From contig PYJD01000031.1 in the NCBI GenBank assembly GCA_003635315.1, positions 1 to 64,000 on the forward strand: a DNA stretch of 64,000 bases, written 5' to 3'. Numbering within the stretch: the stretch's first letter is position 1; each line of letters starts with the position of its first letter. This stretch comes from Candidatus Poribacteria bacterium (GTDB lineage Bacteria > Poribacteria > WGA-4E > WGA-3G). The notes below the pieces were generated by a model that made no database searches, had not been told where the DNA came from, and saw only the letters and a program-made list of their open reading frames with translations. Below, piece after piece: positions 1 to 8,016 of this stretch. Made by a program: the position numbers and the translations under genes.

Positions 1-431
1 GAAGAAGGAACTCTTTTGAAATCGCAAAGCGGGATAGGAAAACTATCTACTATGAATCTCTCATCGTCGGGTAAAAAGTGTATCAAAACTTGTCGGAGTT
101 TTTCGCTTGCGTGGCAAAGGTTCCGTCGTCTCCTATTGAAGCGAGAGCGTTCAGGTAAAAATGGGAACAGATCGCTGAGTTCAGATGTGATAAGTTTATA
201 TCCCGCACATTCACTATCCTTTCCTATGAGTTCTAATAGCCAAGAGATAGTGAGTATATCACTATCAGGACAAAGGCTTTTTGGTCCTGGTCGTCGTGCT
301 TCAGCATCCGGAAAGTAGGTATCATAAAGGGTTGCCATAATCTGTCTACAAACTTTGGCAACGGTTTTTAGTGTACGATTTTCATTTTTCAGTTGCATGA
401 CATATTTCTCTATTGTATCCTGTAAGTCCAT
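1..431 (-). CDS. IS982-family transposase, N-terminal part (runs off left edge)
   Basis: Reading the minus strand from an ATG at 431 gives 143 codons with no stop before the window ends. The product starts MDLQDTIEKYVMQLKNEN and contains FPFLPERSRFNRRRRNL followed by RFIVDSFPIPLC. The arginine-rich RxRFNRRRR stretch followed by a VDSxPIPxC motif is the usual start of IS982-type DDE transposases, and the Asp in VDSFPIP should be the first acidic catalytic residue. The second and third acidic residues would lie outside the window, so I cannot tell whether the copy is intact. It would catalyse cut-and-paste movement of its own element. The plus-strand frame opposite it (16-318) is antisense shadow. 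Confidence 0.82.
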   Translation of the reverse strand, partial: MDLQDTIEKYVMQLKNENRTLKTVAKVCRQIMATLYDTYFPDAEARRPGPKSLCPDSDILTISWLLELIGKDSECAGYKLITSELSDLFPFLPERSRFNRRRRNLCHASEKLRQVLIHFLPDDERFIVDSFPIPLCDFKRVPS

Positions 432-481
432 CCTTATGCTCCTTATTGTAAACATTGTTATTCTATAAGGAAAGCATAAGG
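432..481. repeat. Inverted repeat just upstream of the IS982 transposase start
   Basis: CCTTATGCTCCTTAT (432-446) pairs with ATAAGGAAAGCATAAGG (465-481), complementary except for two extra bases in the right arm. It lies directly before the transposase ATG. It could be part of the element's terminal inverted repeat or a hairpin limiting transposase translation. The far end of the element is not visible, so neither reading can be decided. Confidence 0.5.
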
Positions 482-661
482 GTGGATAAAAGTAAAGAAA
501 AATATCTGTATGTGTGAATTATAATATTACTTTAAAACAACTAACACAAGTCGTAAGATAACAATATAAACAACAACGGAATAGATAAAATGTAGTGGAA
601 ATTTAGAAAACTAAATAAACATGCCCACTTGAGTTAAATAGTGTAATTTCCAAAAAATATA

Positions 662-670
662 TGCTATAAT
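662..670 (+). promoter_or_regulatory. Extended -10 promoter candidate for the HEAT/TPR gene
   Basis: TGCTATAAT is an extended -10 (TGn plus TATAAT) ending 22 bases before the ATG at 693. The -35 region is poor, which is tolerated with an extended -10. The match is by eye only. Confidence 0.4.
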
Positions 671-692
671 CAACTAATAAAGTATAGGAATC

Positions 693-1361
693 ATGAGGGT
701 ATCTATGGTAGTACGTAATGGGTTTTCAGAATTAGCCGCACAGATGTTTAATGAATCTGATGATGTAAGTTTAAAGAATCTAATAAGTTCTAAGTATTCT
801 GAAAATGACTTATTAACTTATCTCTTAGATGATGACCCATTAGTTGCTCGCGCTGCAGCAACAGCCTTAGGACTAATTGGGAGTATGGAATCAGTTCCTG
901 CTTTAGTGAAGAATCTTAAAAATAGAGATGTTCGCGCCAGTTTTAACACCGAAATGGCATTATGGAGTATCTGGTCACGATCTGGACAGACGACTGTTGA
1001 TAGATTGCTAAATATCGGGAAAAGATCTTTAAAGAATGAGAAGTTCAATGAAGCAGTTGAGTTATTTTCCAAAGTAATTGAAATGGAACCAAGTTTTGCT
1101 GAAGGGTATAATCAACGAGCAATAGCATATTTTATGTTGGAGGATTGGGACAATTCTCTAACGGATTGCCTCCAAACAATAGGGTTAAACCCACATCATT
1201 TTGGTGCCTATGCAGGGATGGGTCATGTTTATCTAAGATTAGGAAAAATTGATGAAGCAGTAGATGCATATAGAATAGCCTTAGCAATCAATCCTAATCT
1301 TATCTCCATTGCAGAAACCTTAATACGATTAGGTCGTGTATCCGAAGAAGAAGAAGAATAG
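693..1361 (+). CDS. HEAT-repeat plus TPR-repeat protein
   Basis: A 222-residue protein without signal peptide or membrane segment. Residues about 36-98 look like HEAT/PBS-type helices (DDDPLVARAAATALGLIGS, then VPALVKNL). Residues about 103-205 contain three TPR units, with YNQRAIAYFMLEDWDNSL and YAGMGHVYLRLGKIDEAV and ...INPN between units. Such proteins are protein-interaction scaffolds, and no partner can be named. The tail is a run of glutamates. An ATG at 705, preceded by GAGGGT, is an alternative start four codons later. It is followed after 18 bases by a membrane protein in the same direction, so the two may be cotranscribed. Confidence 0.8.
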   Translation: MRVSMVVRNGFSELAAQMFNESDDVSLKNLISSKYSENDLLTYLLDDDPLVARAAATALGLIGSMESVPALVKNLKNRDVRASFNTEMALWSIWSRSGQTTVDRLLNIGKRSLKNEKFNEAVELFSKVIEMEPSFAEGYNQRAIAYFMLEDWDNSLTDCLQTIGLNPHHFGAYAGMGHVYLRLGKIDEAVDAYRIALAINPNLISIAETLIRLGRVSEEEEE

Positions 1362-1379
1362 TGTTGATAGGCTATAGTC

Positions 1380-2162
1380 ATGTACTATGATAATGAAAAG
1401 AAACCAGCTATTGTAATGGCAATTTTGCTATGTATATGTATAGCGAGTTTTTTACAATGGATTATCTTTCAGTTATTAATTATTGGTAAACTTGGATCAA
1501 AAAGTGAATGTTATGCGATTGCTCAGACTTTCGTTGTACTGATTATTGCCCCCTACCTTGGTGCAATAACTATCCGAACACAATATACCTCCTTTCTTAC
1601 TTCAAAATTGTTCTTAATTGCACCTATAAGTGTCAGAGATCTACTGTTTAGAGGATTGTTTGTTAGTCAGATACCTCTCTTAATTTGGGTCTTGCTGTCA
1701 ACAACATTCTCTTATTTCTATACAGAAAGTACTCTCATCAAATTAATACTCATGATGATAGTATTGTGTGTCTATTGTTTTACGTCATGTGCATTGGGAA
1801 TGTTTGGTGCAAGTATCTTTCGCGATAGTATATTTGGATCAGAATGGACTTATTTGATTTTTAGTGTGTTCATAGGAAGTCCCATCCTATTGATGTCATT
1901 AGATAGATATCTTCAGAGTATTCAGCATTTTATACAACCAATACTGCACTTGAATCCAATTATAGCCATTTGTCATATTTATGATGGAATGGATATTTTC
2001 AGAACACCCCTACTTTATGAATTAACACCGATCACATCTTACGATTTTTCTTATCCACATTGGTATATAATCTGTCTTTGGTTTATGGTAATAGGTTGTA
2101 TCTGCTTCCTATGGACATGGCAAATATGTAAGAAAAACAGATTGTATCAATTCAACCAATAG
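1380..2162 (+). CDS. Multi-spanning membrane protein, ABC-2 permease-like
   Basis: This 260-residue protein is mostly hydrophobic, with about six membrane segments (roughly residues 13-35, 46-64, 88-110, 122-145, 158-178 and 230-250) and a basic C-terminus. The pattern, including a late LNPIIAICHIYDG loop before a last helix, resembles permeases of ABC-2 type exporters. No ATPase gene is next to it, so transport is inference. It starts 18 bases after the HEAT/TPR gene and ends 22 bases before the phosphohexomutase gene, which suggests one transcript. Confidence 0.6.
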   Translation: MYYDNEKKPAIVMAILLCICIASFLQWIIFQLLIIGKLGSKSECYAIAQTFVVLIIAPYLGAITIRTQYTSFLTSKLFLIAPISVRDLLFRGLFVSQIPLLIWVLLSTTFSYFYTESTLIKLILMMIVLCVYCFTSCALGMFGASIFRDSIFGSEWTYLIFSVFIGSPILLMSLDRYLQSIQHFIQPILHLNPIIAICHIYDGMDIFRTPLLYELTPITSYDFSYPHWYIICLWFMVIGCICFLWTWQICKKNRLYQFNQ

Positions 2163-2184
2163 CTATATAGAGAATGGAATATAC

Positions 2185-3573
2185 ATGTCTAAAGAACCCA
2201 TCATCAGCGTCTCAGGCGTTCGTGGAAAAGTAGCAGAATCCCTTGACCCACAAGTAATTACACGATTTAGTTTGGCTTTTGGCACATTTGTTGAAGGTAA
2301 GACCGTTGTAATTGGTCGTGATTCTCGAACTTCAAGTCCATTGCTACGACATGCAGTATTAACTGGACTGTTAGCTACAGGATGTCATGTAATTGATGTT
2401 GGTTTATGTTCAACACCAACAATATTATTAATGTCGAAAATACTTGATGCTCAAGGAAGTATTACCATCACGGCAAGTCATAATCCTGTGGAATGGAACG
2501 GTATAGAATTTGCCTCAGAATCTGGAAGATTGTTAAATCAAGCTGAACGAGATAGATTACTCCATATATATCAGACAGAGTCATTTAACTTATCTGCTTG
2601 GGACGAACTTGGGACATATGAAGAAAAGAATGATGGCATGTTCATTCATCTAAAGTGGATCCTTGAATTGGATTGGATCAATGTAGATTCAATTCGAAGA
2701 CGGAAATTTAAAGTGGCATTGGATTGTGGTAACGGGGCTGGGAGTGTAATTAGTCCTTTACTCCTACATGAACTCGGTTGTGATGTGGTAGAGTTAAACT
2801 GTGTTCCAGATGGTAATTTCAACCGTCCTGCGGAACCTACTCCTGAAGCTATATCTGAACTATGTATGTCTGTTCGTGAATCAGAAGCAGATATTGGGTT
2901 TGCCCATGACGGTGATGCAGATAGAGTCGTTATTGTAACAAATGAAGGCATTCCATTGAGTGGTGAATGGACCTATGCCTTTGTTTCCGACTTTATATTG
3001 AGTAAGACAACTGGTGATATTGTTGCTACAGTATCTACCAGTAGAATGTTGGATGACATAGCAGAAAAGCATGGGGTTGCTATACATCGAACGAAAGTTG
3101 GTGTAGGTTGGGTGGTAGAAAAAATGCTTGAAGTCGATGCTGTCCTTGGTGGAGAAGGCACTGGTGGGGTTATTTATCCATCAATCAACTATACAACTGA
3201 CGGAATTACATCAATTGCAGCAATTCTTCAATATCTTGCAGATTCACAGCAAAGTATCTCAGAACTTGTTGATAATATACCGAAATACGAGATGTGTAGA
3301 AAAAAGTTTGAAATCCCATCACAAGAGGTGGCGACACAACTGGTTAATATGGCAATGAAACAGTATCAAGACGAAACTAAATCATCACAAAGCTTGGATT
3401 TGACAGATGGTATTAAGTTAGTATGGGATGATCGGTGGGTTAATATTCGTAAGTCAGGTACAGAACCAGTTATTCGTGTATTCAGCGAAGCACCAACAAA
3501 TGAAGAAGCAGAGACCTTATGTGACGAAATACTTGAGTGTTTGGACATGTTATTGAAACAGATAAACCTTTAA
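2185..3573 (+). CDS. glmM: Phosphohexomutase, phosphoglucosamine mutase-like
   Basis: A 462-residue alpha-D-phosphohexomutase that moves phosphate between C6 and C1 of a hexose phosphate. As GlmM it would make glucosamine-1-phosphate for UDP-GlcNAc and peptidoglycan. The four family signatures are present: TASHNP with catalytic Ser98, the metal loop DGDADR (242-247), the sugar loop GEGTGG (323-328) and the phosphate loop RKSGTEPVIR (from 422). The sugar loop lacks the usual bacterial GEQSGH form and looks more like archaeal-type or phosphomannomutase-type enzymes. Substrate is therefore less certain than fold. yvcK, another cell-envelope gene, follows, as glmM and yvcK fit together functionally. 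Confidence 0.82.
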   Translation: MSKEPIISVSGVRGKVAESLDPQVITRFSLAFGTFVEGKTVVIGRDSRTSSPLLRHAVLTGLLATGCHVIDVGLCSTPTILLMSKILDAQGSITITASHNPVEWNGIEFASESGRLLNQAERDRLLHIYQTESFNLSAWDELGTYEEKNDGMFIHLKWILELDWINVDSIRRRKFKVALDCGNGAGSVISPLLLHELGCDVVELNCVPDGNFNRPAEPTPEAISELCMSVRESEADIGFAHDGDADRVVIVTNEGIPLSGEWTYAFVSDFILSKTTGDIVATVSTSRMLDDIAEKHGVAIHRTKVGVGWVVEKMLEVDAVLGGEGTGGVIYPSINYTTDGITSIAAILQYLADSQQSISELVDNIPKYEMCRKKFEIPSQEVATQLVNMAMKQYQDETKSSQSLDLTDGIKLVWDDRWVNIRKSGTEPVIRVFSEAPTNEEAETLCDEILECLDMLLKQINL

Positions 3574-3699
3574 CTCCGTTATTGGTCACAATAGATAAAA
3601 GTACCACTAATATTAAGATACATCATTTAAAAAGACAACGTAACAGATACCACATAACAAGAAAAACAGATTACAAAATTGGTATAGTTTGGAGTCATT

Positions 3700-4944
3700 A
3701 TGTCATTAAAAATTACCTGTATAGGTGGCGGAAGTGGACTCTCCGCGTTACTCAGCGGTATAAAATATTTTGCTGATCTGGAGACGGATAGTGGTAAGAT
3801 AATTGATCTGGATAGTCTATCTGCGATTGTTACAGTATCTGACGATGGAGGTAGTTCGGGTCGTCTTGTTGAGGAATTTGATGTCCTTCCACCTGGAGAT
3901 ATTCGTAGGTTATTGTGTACGTTATCTGATGCGGATGAACTTGCCGGACTCTTTGAATACCGATTTTCCAGTAATGGTGATCTTGGTGGACATACCATTG
4001 GCAACTTGCTGTTAACTGCGTTAACAGAGAAATTTAAGGGTAATTTTCCAAAGGCAATCCAAGCCGCTTCACGACTCCTATCCGTTCGCGGTCAAATTTT
4101 ACCAGTCACATTGGATTATACCGTATTGTGTGCTGAACTCGCAGATGGAGAGATAGTCAAAGGCGAATCTACAATTCCTATACGCGAAAATAGAGAACCC
4201 ATTAAACGGGTATTTTTCGAACCGAGAGAAAATGGGAAAACCCATCACACAACAGACGATTTGTATGAGTGTCAAGCACACGAAACTGCAATCAATGCCC
4301 TTGTTAATGCGGACGCAATTATTATTGGTCCAGGTAGTCTTTACACAAGTATTATGCCAAATTTGGTTATAAAAGGTATTGTTGAGACAATACAACGTTC
4401 GCCGGCTTTGAAGATATATGTCTGTAATGTAATGACACAACCCGGTGAAACCGATGGATATGCAGTAACGGATCATGTTAATGCAATACTTGATCATGCC
4501 AAGATACCAATAGATTATGTATTGGTAAATAACCAACCTGCGCCCCAAGAAATTATGCAGGAGTATGTACGTAAAGAATTAGTATCTCAGCTAACAAGAA
4601 TAAAATCGTTATCGGATGAAGGATTATCAATGCTTGCAGAGGATACCGAACACTTAGTAGAGGTGTTAAATCTCGCCAAGGATATCTCCAGTTTATCTGC
4701 TGAAACTATGCAAGTTGCTGATGCATCGAAAGTTCAAGTTTCATATAATAGAGAGGTAGAAACACTTGAAGAGGAAGGGATCACAGTTGTAGAAGCAGAT
4801 TTAATTCGGGATATGGTGGTAACTGAATATGGAACTTGGTTAGGTGGTGGACAGATGAATGTTATTCGACATGATCCTGAAAAGTTAGTGAATAATCTTG
4901 TAAATATATTCAAAAATCATCCAAAACTGAGTGAGATAATATAG
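3700..4944 (+). CDS. yvcK: YvcK/CofD-like gluconeogenesis and cell-shape factor
   Basis: This 414-residue cytosolic protein belongs to the CofD/YvcK family. Known members bind UDP-sugars and are needed for peptidoglycan synthesis on gluconeogenic carbon sources. Visible signatures are GGGSGLS near residue 8, SDDGGSSGRL near 48, PPGDIRR near 66, GGHTIGNLLLTAL near 96, and GPGSLYTSIMPNL in the middle. The C-terminal part after about residue 330 is more variable. The ATG at 3700 leaves a 126-base gap after the mutase gene. The usual companions (rapZ, whiA) are not in the window. Confidence 0.88.
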   Translation: MSLKITCIGGGSGLSALLSGIKYFADLETDSGKIIDLDSLSAIVTVSDDGGSSGRLVEEFDVLPPGDIRRLLCTLSDADELAGLFEYRFSSNGDLGGHTIGNLLLTALTEKFKGNFPKAIQAASRLLSVRGQILPVTLDYTVLCAELADGEIVKGESTIPIRENREPIKRVFFEPRENGKTHHTTDDLYECQAHETAINALVNADAIIIGPGSLYTSIMPNLVIKGIVETIQRSPALKIYVCNVMTQPGETDGYAVTDHVNAILDHAKIPIDYVLVNNQPAPQEIMQEYVRKELVSQLTRIKSLSDEGLSMLAEDTEHLVEVLNLAKDISSLSAETMQVADASKVQVSYNREVETLEEEGITVVEADLIRDMVVTEYGTWLGGGQMNVIRHDPEKLVNNLVNIFKNHPKLSEII

Positions 4945-5036
4945 AAGAGTAGATTATCACTTTATGCATGAATCACGGTTTACACAGATTACACGGATAA
5001 AAGGGATTTTGGAAAATCTCTGAACCACCAAATCGA

Positions 5037-5063
5037 CGTCGAATGCGTGTAATGCATTCGACG
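5037..5063. terminator. Hairpin between convergent yvcK and WD40 genes
   Basis: CGTCGAATGC (5037-5046) and GCATTCGACG (5054-5063) form a perfect 10-bp stem with a 7-base loop. It lies between two convergent genes, where a terminator is expected, but no T-run follows on either strand. The surrounding sequence also holds a repeated ACAGATTACACGGA / CGGATTACACGGG phrase (4985-5073), so it may be a small intergenic repeat instead. Confidence 0.4.
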
Positions 5064-5123
5064 GATTACACGGGAAATGGTGTAAGACAAAGCGTATAGG
5101 TTGCAGTTTTAGGTAGGGTCAAG

Positions 5124-6998
5124 TTACCACAAAAGTATAGTACCGTCGTGACTCCCACTTGCTATAGTTTTACCATCCGGACTGAATGATACCTCCGATA
5201 CAGCAGCATTATGTCCTGTTAGTGTAAGGATGTGTTCACCGTTTTTTACATTCCACAAACGGATCTCTTTCCTACCTCCACTTGCGAGGGTTTTTCCATT
5301 CGGACTAAACGATACACTGTGGCTATAACTCGTATGACCTGTGAATGTGCGTATGTGAGTGCCAGTATTTGTATTCCACAAGCGGATGGTATGGTCCACA
5401 CTCCCACTTGCAAGGGTTTTACCATCCGGACTGAACGATACACTAAGGACATGTTTCGTATGCCCAGTTAAGGTACGGATGTGTATACCAGTATTTGCGT
5501 TCCACAAGCGTATGGTGTCGTCTCTACTTCCACTTGCAAGGGTGTTCCCATCCGGACTGAATGATACACTGGTGACATCTTTCGTATGACCTGTAAGGGT
5601 GCGGAAGTGATCACCAGTTTTTGCATTCCATAACCGGATGGTTACATCATCACTTCCACTTGCGAGGGTGTTCCCATCCGGACTAAACGATATACTCCTG
5701 ACATAATCCGTATGTCCTGTGAGGGTATGTATCTGTTCCCCGGTTTTTGTATTCCACAAGCGGATAGCGTGACTGCGGTTAAGACTCCCACTTGCAAGGG
5801 TTTTACCATCCGGACTGAACACTACACTATTTACAAAGAGCATATTTCCTGATAGGGTACGGATGTGAGTACGAGTTTTTGTGTTCCACAAGCGGATGGT
5901 GCCGTCTCCATTTCCACTTGCGATAGTGTTCCCATCTGGACTGAACGCTACACTGTCTACAAAAAACGTATGTCCTTTGAAGGTGTTTAAGTGGGTCCCA
6001 GTATTTGCGAAACATATGCGGATTGTGCCGTCCATACTCCCACTTGCGAGGGTTTTACCATCCGGACTGAATACTACTTTGTGGATATAACTCGTATGCC
6101 CTGTGACGGTTCGGATGAGTTTGCCTGTTTTTACGTTCCATATGCGGATTGTGCCGTACGTATCCCCACTTGCGAGGGTTTTACCATCCGGACTGAATGA
6201 TACGCTAAAACCCGCAATTGGATCCTCATTGAGTGTACGTAGTTGTGTTCCAGTATTTGCGTTCCACAAGCGGATAGTGCCGTCCATACTCCCACTTGCG
6301 ACTATGTTTCCATCCGGACTGAACGATACGCTCATGACATGATTCGTATGTCCTGTTAGGGTTCGGATGAGTTTACCGGTTTTTGTATTCCACAATCGAA
6401 TAGTGCGGTCTAAACTTCCACTTGCGACAATGTTCCCATCCGGACTAAACGCTACACTTACTACATCATCTGTATGTCCTGTAAGTTTATGGATGTGTTT
6501 ACCTGTTTTTACGATCCACAGACGGAGGGTGTTGTCCTTACTTCCACTTGCTATAGTTTTCCCATCGGGACTAAACACCACCTTCATGACCGAATCCTTA
6601 TGATAGTTTAGGGTTCGGATGTGTGTACCAGTTCTTGTGTCCCTCAAAAGGATGAAGCGGTCATCACTTCCAGTTGCGATAGTGTTGCCATTCGGACTAA
6701 ACGCTACACTATATACATTACCCTTATGCCATTTAAACAGATCAAGCTCTTGTCCCGTATATGCACCATAGATCCAAATGCCCATAGAACTTGCAACGGC
6801 TAAACGTGTCCCGCCTGGTGAAAACTGTATTTCATTTATCAAACCTTTCCCCAGTCGTGCTTTAGCACCATCAGGTAGGTTCCATTGCGTTGAGTCTTGT
6901 GATGAGGTGTTCGGGGAATTTGAAATTATCACAAACACAACAACAACTGAAATGGTCGCAAACATAACAATTAAAATCAAAAGTACTTTGTTTTTCAT
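5124..6998 (-). CDS. Membrane-anchored WD40 protein with 14 repeats
   Basis: A 624-residue protein. Residues 5-27 form one hydrophobic segment (signal anchor), followed by a short linker and then WD40 repeats to the last residue. I count 14 units of about 42 residues with the pattern xFSPDGKTLASGSxDxTIRLW and ending TGxHIRTLTGH. Fourteen units fit two seven-bladed propellers. It probably acts as a scaffold outside the cytoplasmic membrane, with no catalytic domain seen. Repeat units are similar at the DNA level (126-base period), which indicates expansion by unequal recombination. AAAGGAAG about 10 bases before the ATG is the ribosome site. Confidence 0.88.
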   Translation of the reverse strand: MKNKVLLILIVMFATISVVVVFVIISNSPNTSSQDSTQWNLPDGAKARLGKGLINEIQFSPGGTRLAVASSMGIWIYGAYTGQELDLFKWHKGNVYSVAFSPNGNTIATGSDDRFILLRDTRTGTHIRTLNYHKDSVMKVVFSPDGKTIASGSKDNTLRLWIVKTGKHIHKLTGHTDDVVSVAFSPDGNIVASGSLDRTIRLWNTKTGKLIRTLTGHTNHVMSVSFSPDGNIVASGSMDGTIRLWNANTGTQLRTLNEDPIAGFSVSFSPDGKTLASGDTYGTIRIWNVKTGKLIRTVTGHTSYIHKVVFSPDGKTLASGSMDGTIRICFANTGTHLNTFKGHTFFVDSVAFSPDGNTIASGNGDGTIRLWNTKTRTHIRTLSGNMLFVNSVVFSPDGKTLASGSLNRSHAIRLWNTKTGEQIHTLTGHTDYVRSISFSPDGNTLASGSDDVTIRLWNAKTGDHFRTLTGHTKDVTSVSFSPDGNTLASGSRDDTIRLWNANTGIHIRTLTGHTKHVLSVSFSPDGKTLASGSVDHTIRLWNTNTGTHIRTFTGHTSYSHSVSFSPNGKTLASGGRKEIRLWNVKNGEHILTLTGHNAAVSEVSFSPDGKTIASGSHDGTILLW

Positions 6999-7099
6999 AA
7001 TAGAATCGCTTCCTTTGATAAAGCGAAAGGTACCGCTTCAGAATCACATCTCTCCTTACTGTCTAAACCACAAAATACGGCATATGTTGTAATGGAATT

Positions 7100-7212
7100 A
7101 TACCATATCTATTAATTCTTGTTGCATGATCTAATTTAAAAATGATGCGGTATGTAGCACAAAATGCCAGTTTATGCTATATCAGAAAGACATTTTTCAT
7201 CAGAAGTGGTGT
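7100..7212. repeat. 113-bp inverted-repeat element, copy B
   Basis: Left end ATACCATATCT (7100-7110) and right end AGAAGTGGTGT (7202-7212) are imperfect inverted repeats. The interior contains TGTAGCACAAAATGCCAGTTTATGCTA, the degenerate hairpin core shared with copies at 32564 and 38286, which have the same total length. The element has no coding capacity. Confidence 0.6.
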
Positions 7213-7241
7213 ACCTATTGATCAGACTTAATTATAAAATA

Positions 7242-7270
7242 GAAAGGGTAGGTTATCAACCTACCCTTTC
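7242..7270 (-). terminator. Strong 13-bp stem hairpin, terminator-like
   Basis: GAAAGGGTAGGTT (7242-7254), loop ATC, AACCTACCCTTTC (7258-7270): a perfect 13-bp stem. Read on the minus strand it is followed by CTATTTTATAATT, a weak T-rich tail. It lies about 200 bases past the small gene at 7472-7675 and could end that transcript. Confidence 0.5.
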
Positions 7271-7362
7271 AATCTGTATTTAGTATTATAGGGATTTATT
7301 TATAATCAGACACTTCATCTGTAAGAGTAATCTCCGAATTGTGATGAACTTTGGAAACAAAC

Positions 7363-7434
7363 GGGAATCGGAGTTCCTTCGTACAGAAAATTGTATTCAA
7401 GAAGAATCGGGAATCGGAGTTCCCTCCTACAGAA
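7363..7434. repeat. Two direct copies of a GGGAATCGGAGTTCC intergenic repeat
   Basis: GGGAATCGGAGTTCCTTCGT plus ACAGAA (7363-7388) recurs as GGGAATCGGAGTTCCCTCCT plus ACAGAA (7409-7434), 46 bases apart. The core is itself nearly palindromic (GGAA...TTCC). There are only two copies, so this is not a CRISPR array. With copy B and the hairpin at 7242 it accounts for most of the 470-base gap 6999-7471. Confidence 0.6.
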
Positions 7435-7471
7435 TAGATGTGTCGAAGTAATTGTTTAAGTTGCTCTTTAA

Positions 7472-7675
7472 TTATTGATTTACGCGACTATTAATTTCAA
7501 TATGATTTGCAAAATGATCACATATATATGAAAGATTGTCAATGAATTGTTCCCAGCGGAATTCCTCGTCCTTTGCTTTTACCGCTGCAAAATACAAGGC
7601 TATTTCATAGTAATCTAAATCCTTGTCCTGCTTCAATTGTGTTACATCAGATTTTACTTCACTGTCGGCAGACAT
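7472..7675 (-). CDS. Small hypothetical protein, 67 residues
   Basis: An acidic, soluble 67-residue protein (starts MSADSEVKSDVTQLKQDKDL) with no family I recognise. TTTTAGGAGTATATT places a clear Shine-Dalgarno (AGGAG) 7 bases before the ATG, which is the main argument that it is real. It has aromatic and charged residues spread as in a small helical protein (YYEIALYFAAVKAKDEEF). No neighbouring gene on the same strand gives a functional hint. Confidence 0.55.
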   Translation of the reverse strand: MSADSEVKSDVTQLKQDKDLDYYEIALYFAAVKAKDEEFRWEQFIDNLSYICDHFANHIEINSRVNQ

Positions 7676-7760
7676 AATATACTCCTAAAATTATGGTTTT
7701 CTCTGCAATTATCTATAACGCATAGATAGAAAGAAAGTTTCATATAAATTTATACTATCG

Positions 7761-7895
7761 GTGTCAATTTAGTGATTACATGTCCCCGTAGGGAATCAAA
7801 ACAGCATGCTGTGGAGTTGAATCGAAGGTAAAACCAACATCTCCAGGATATAAAGCGTCATATATTGGATTTCGTTCCTCAACTCAACCTACAGG
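7761..7895. repeat. Dispersed intergenic repeat, family 2, copy 1
   Basis: Begins GTGTCAATTTAGTGATTACA and ends near GGATTTCGTTCCTCAACTCA and ACCTACAGG. The same opening and closing phrases occur at 20802-21024, and the closing phrase again inside 22689-22748. It has no coding capacity and fills most of the 341-base gap before glnS. Confidence 0.55.
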
Positions 7896-7964
7896 AGAAA
7901 TAGAAATCCCCAAATATGATTGGATAATCCTTAATATGACGACTATGTCTGCGTTTTGATATTT

Positions 7965-7993
7965 TTGACATTATTTCATTTTGAAAGTATAAT
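7965..7993 (+). promoter_or_regulatory. Consensus sigma-70 promoter of glnS-gltX
   Basis: TTGACA (7965-7970), a 17-base spacer and TATAAT (7988-7993) match the sigma-70 consensus exactly, with optimal spacing. Transcription should begin near 8000, leaving a leader of less than 20 bases. Confidence 0.8.
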
Positions 7994-8016
7994 ATATTCT
8001 CATGTAGGAGGTGTGC

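Noticed and set aside
16-318. Plus-strand 100-codon frame at the left edge
   Set aside because: It lies antisense to the transposase reading frame, which carries clear IS982 motifs; the plus-strand product has no family resemblance or ribosome site.
5232-6342. Several plus-strand frames opposite the WD40 gene
   Set aside because: They repeat the same antisense pattern because of the tandem repeats and are shadows.
7363-7434. Possible CRISPR-like direct repeats
   Set aside because: Only two copies with a 20-base gap and no cas genes or leader.
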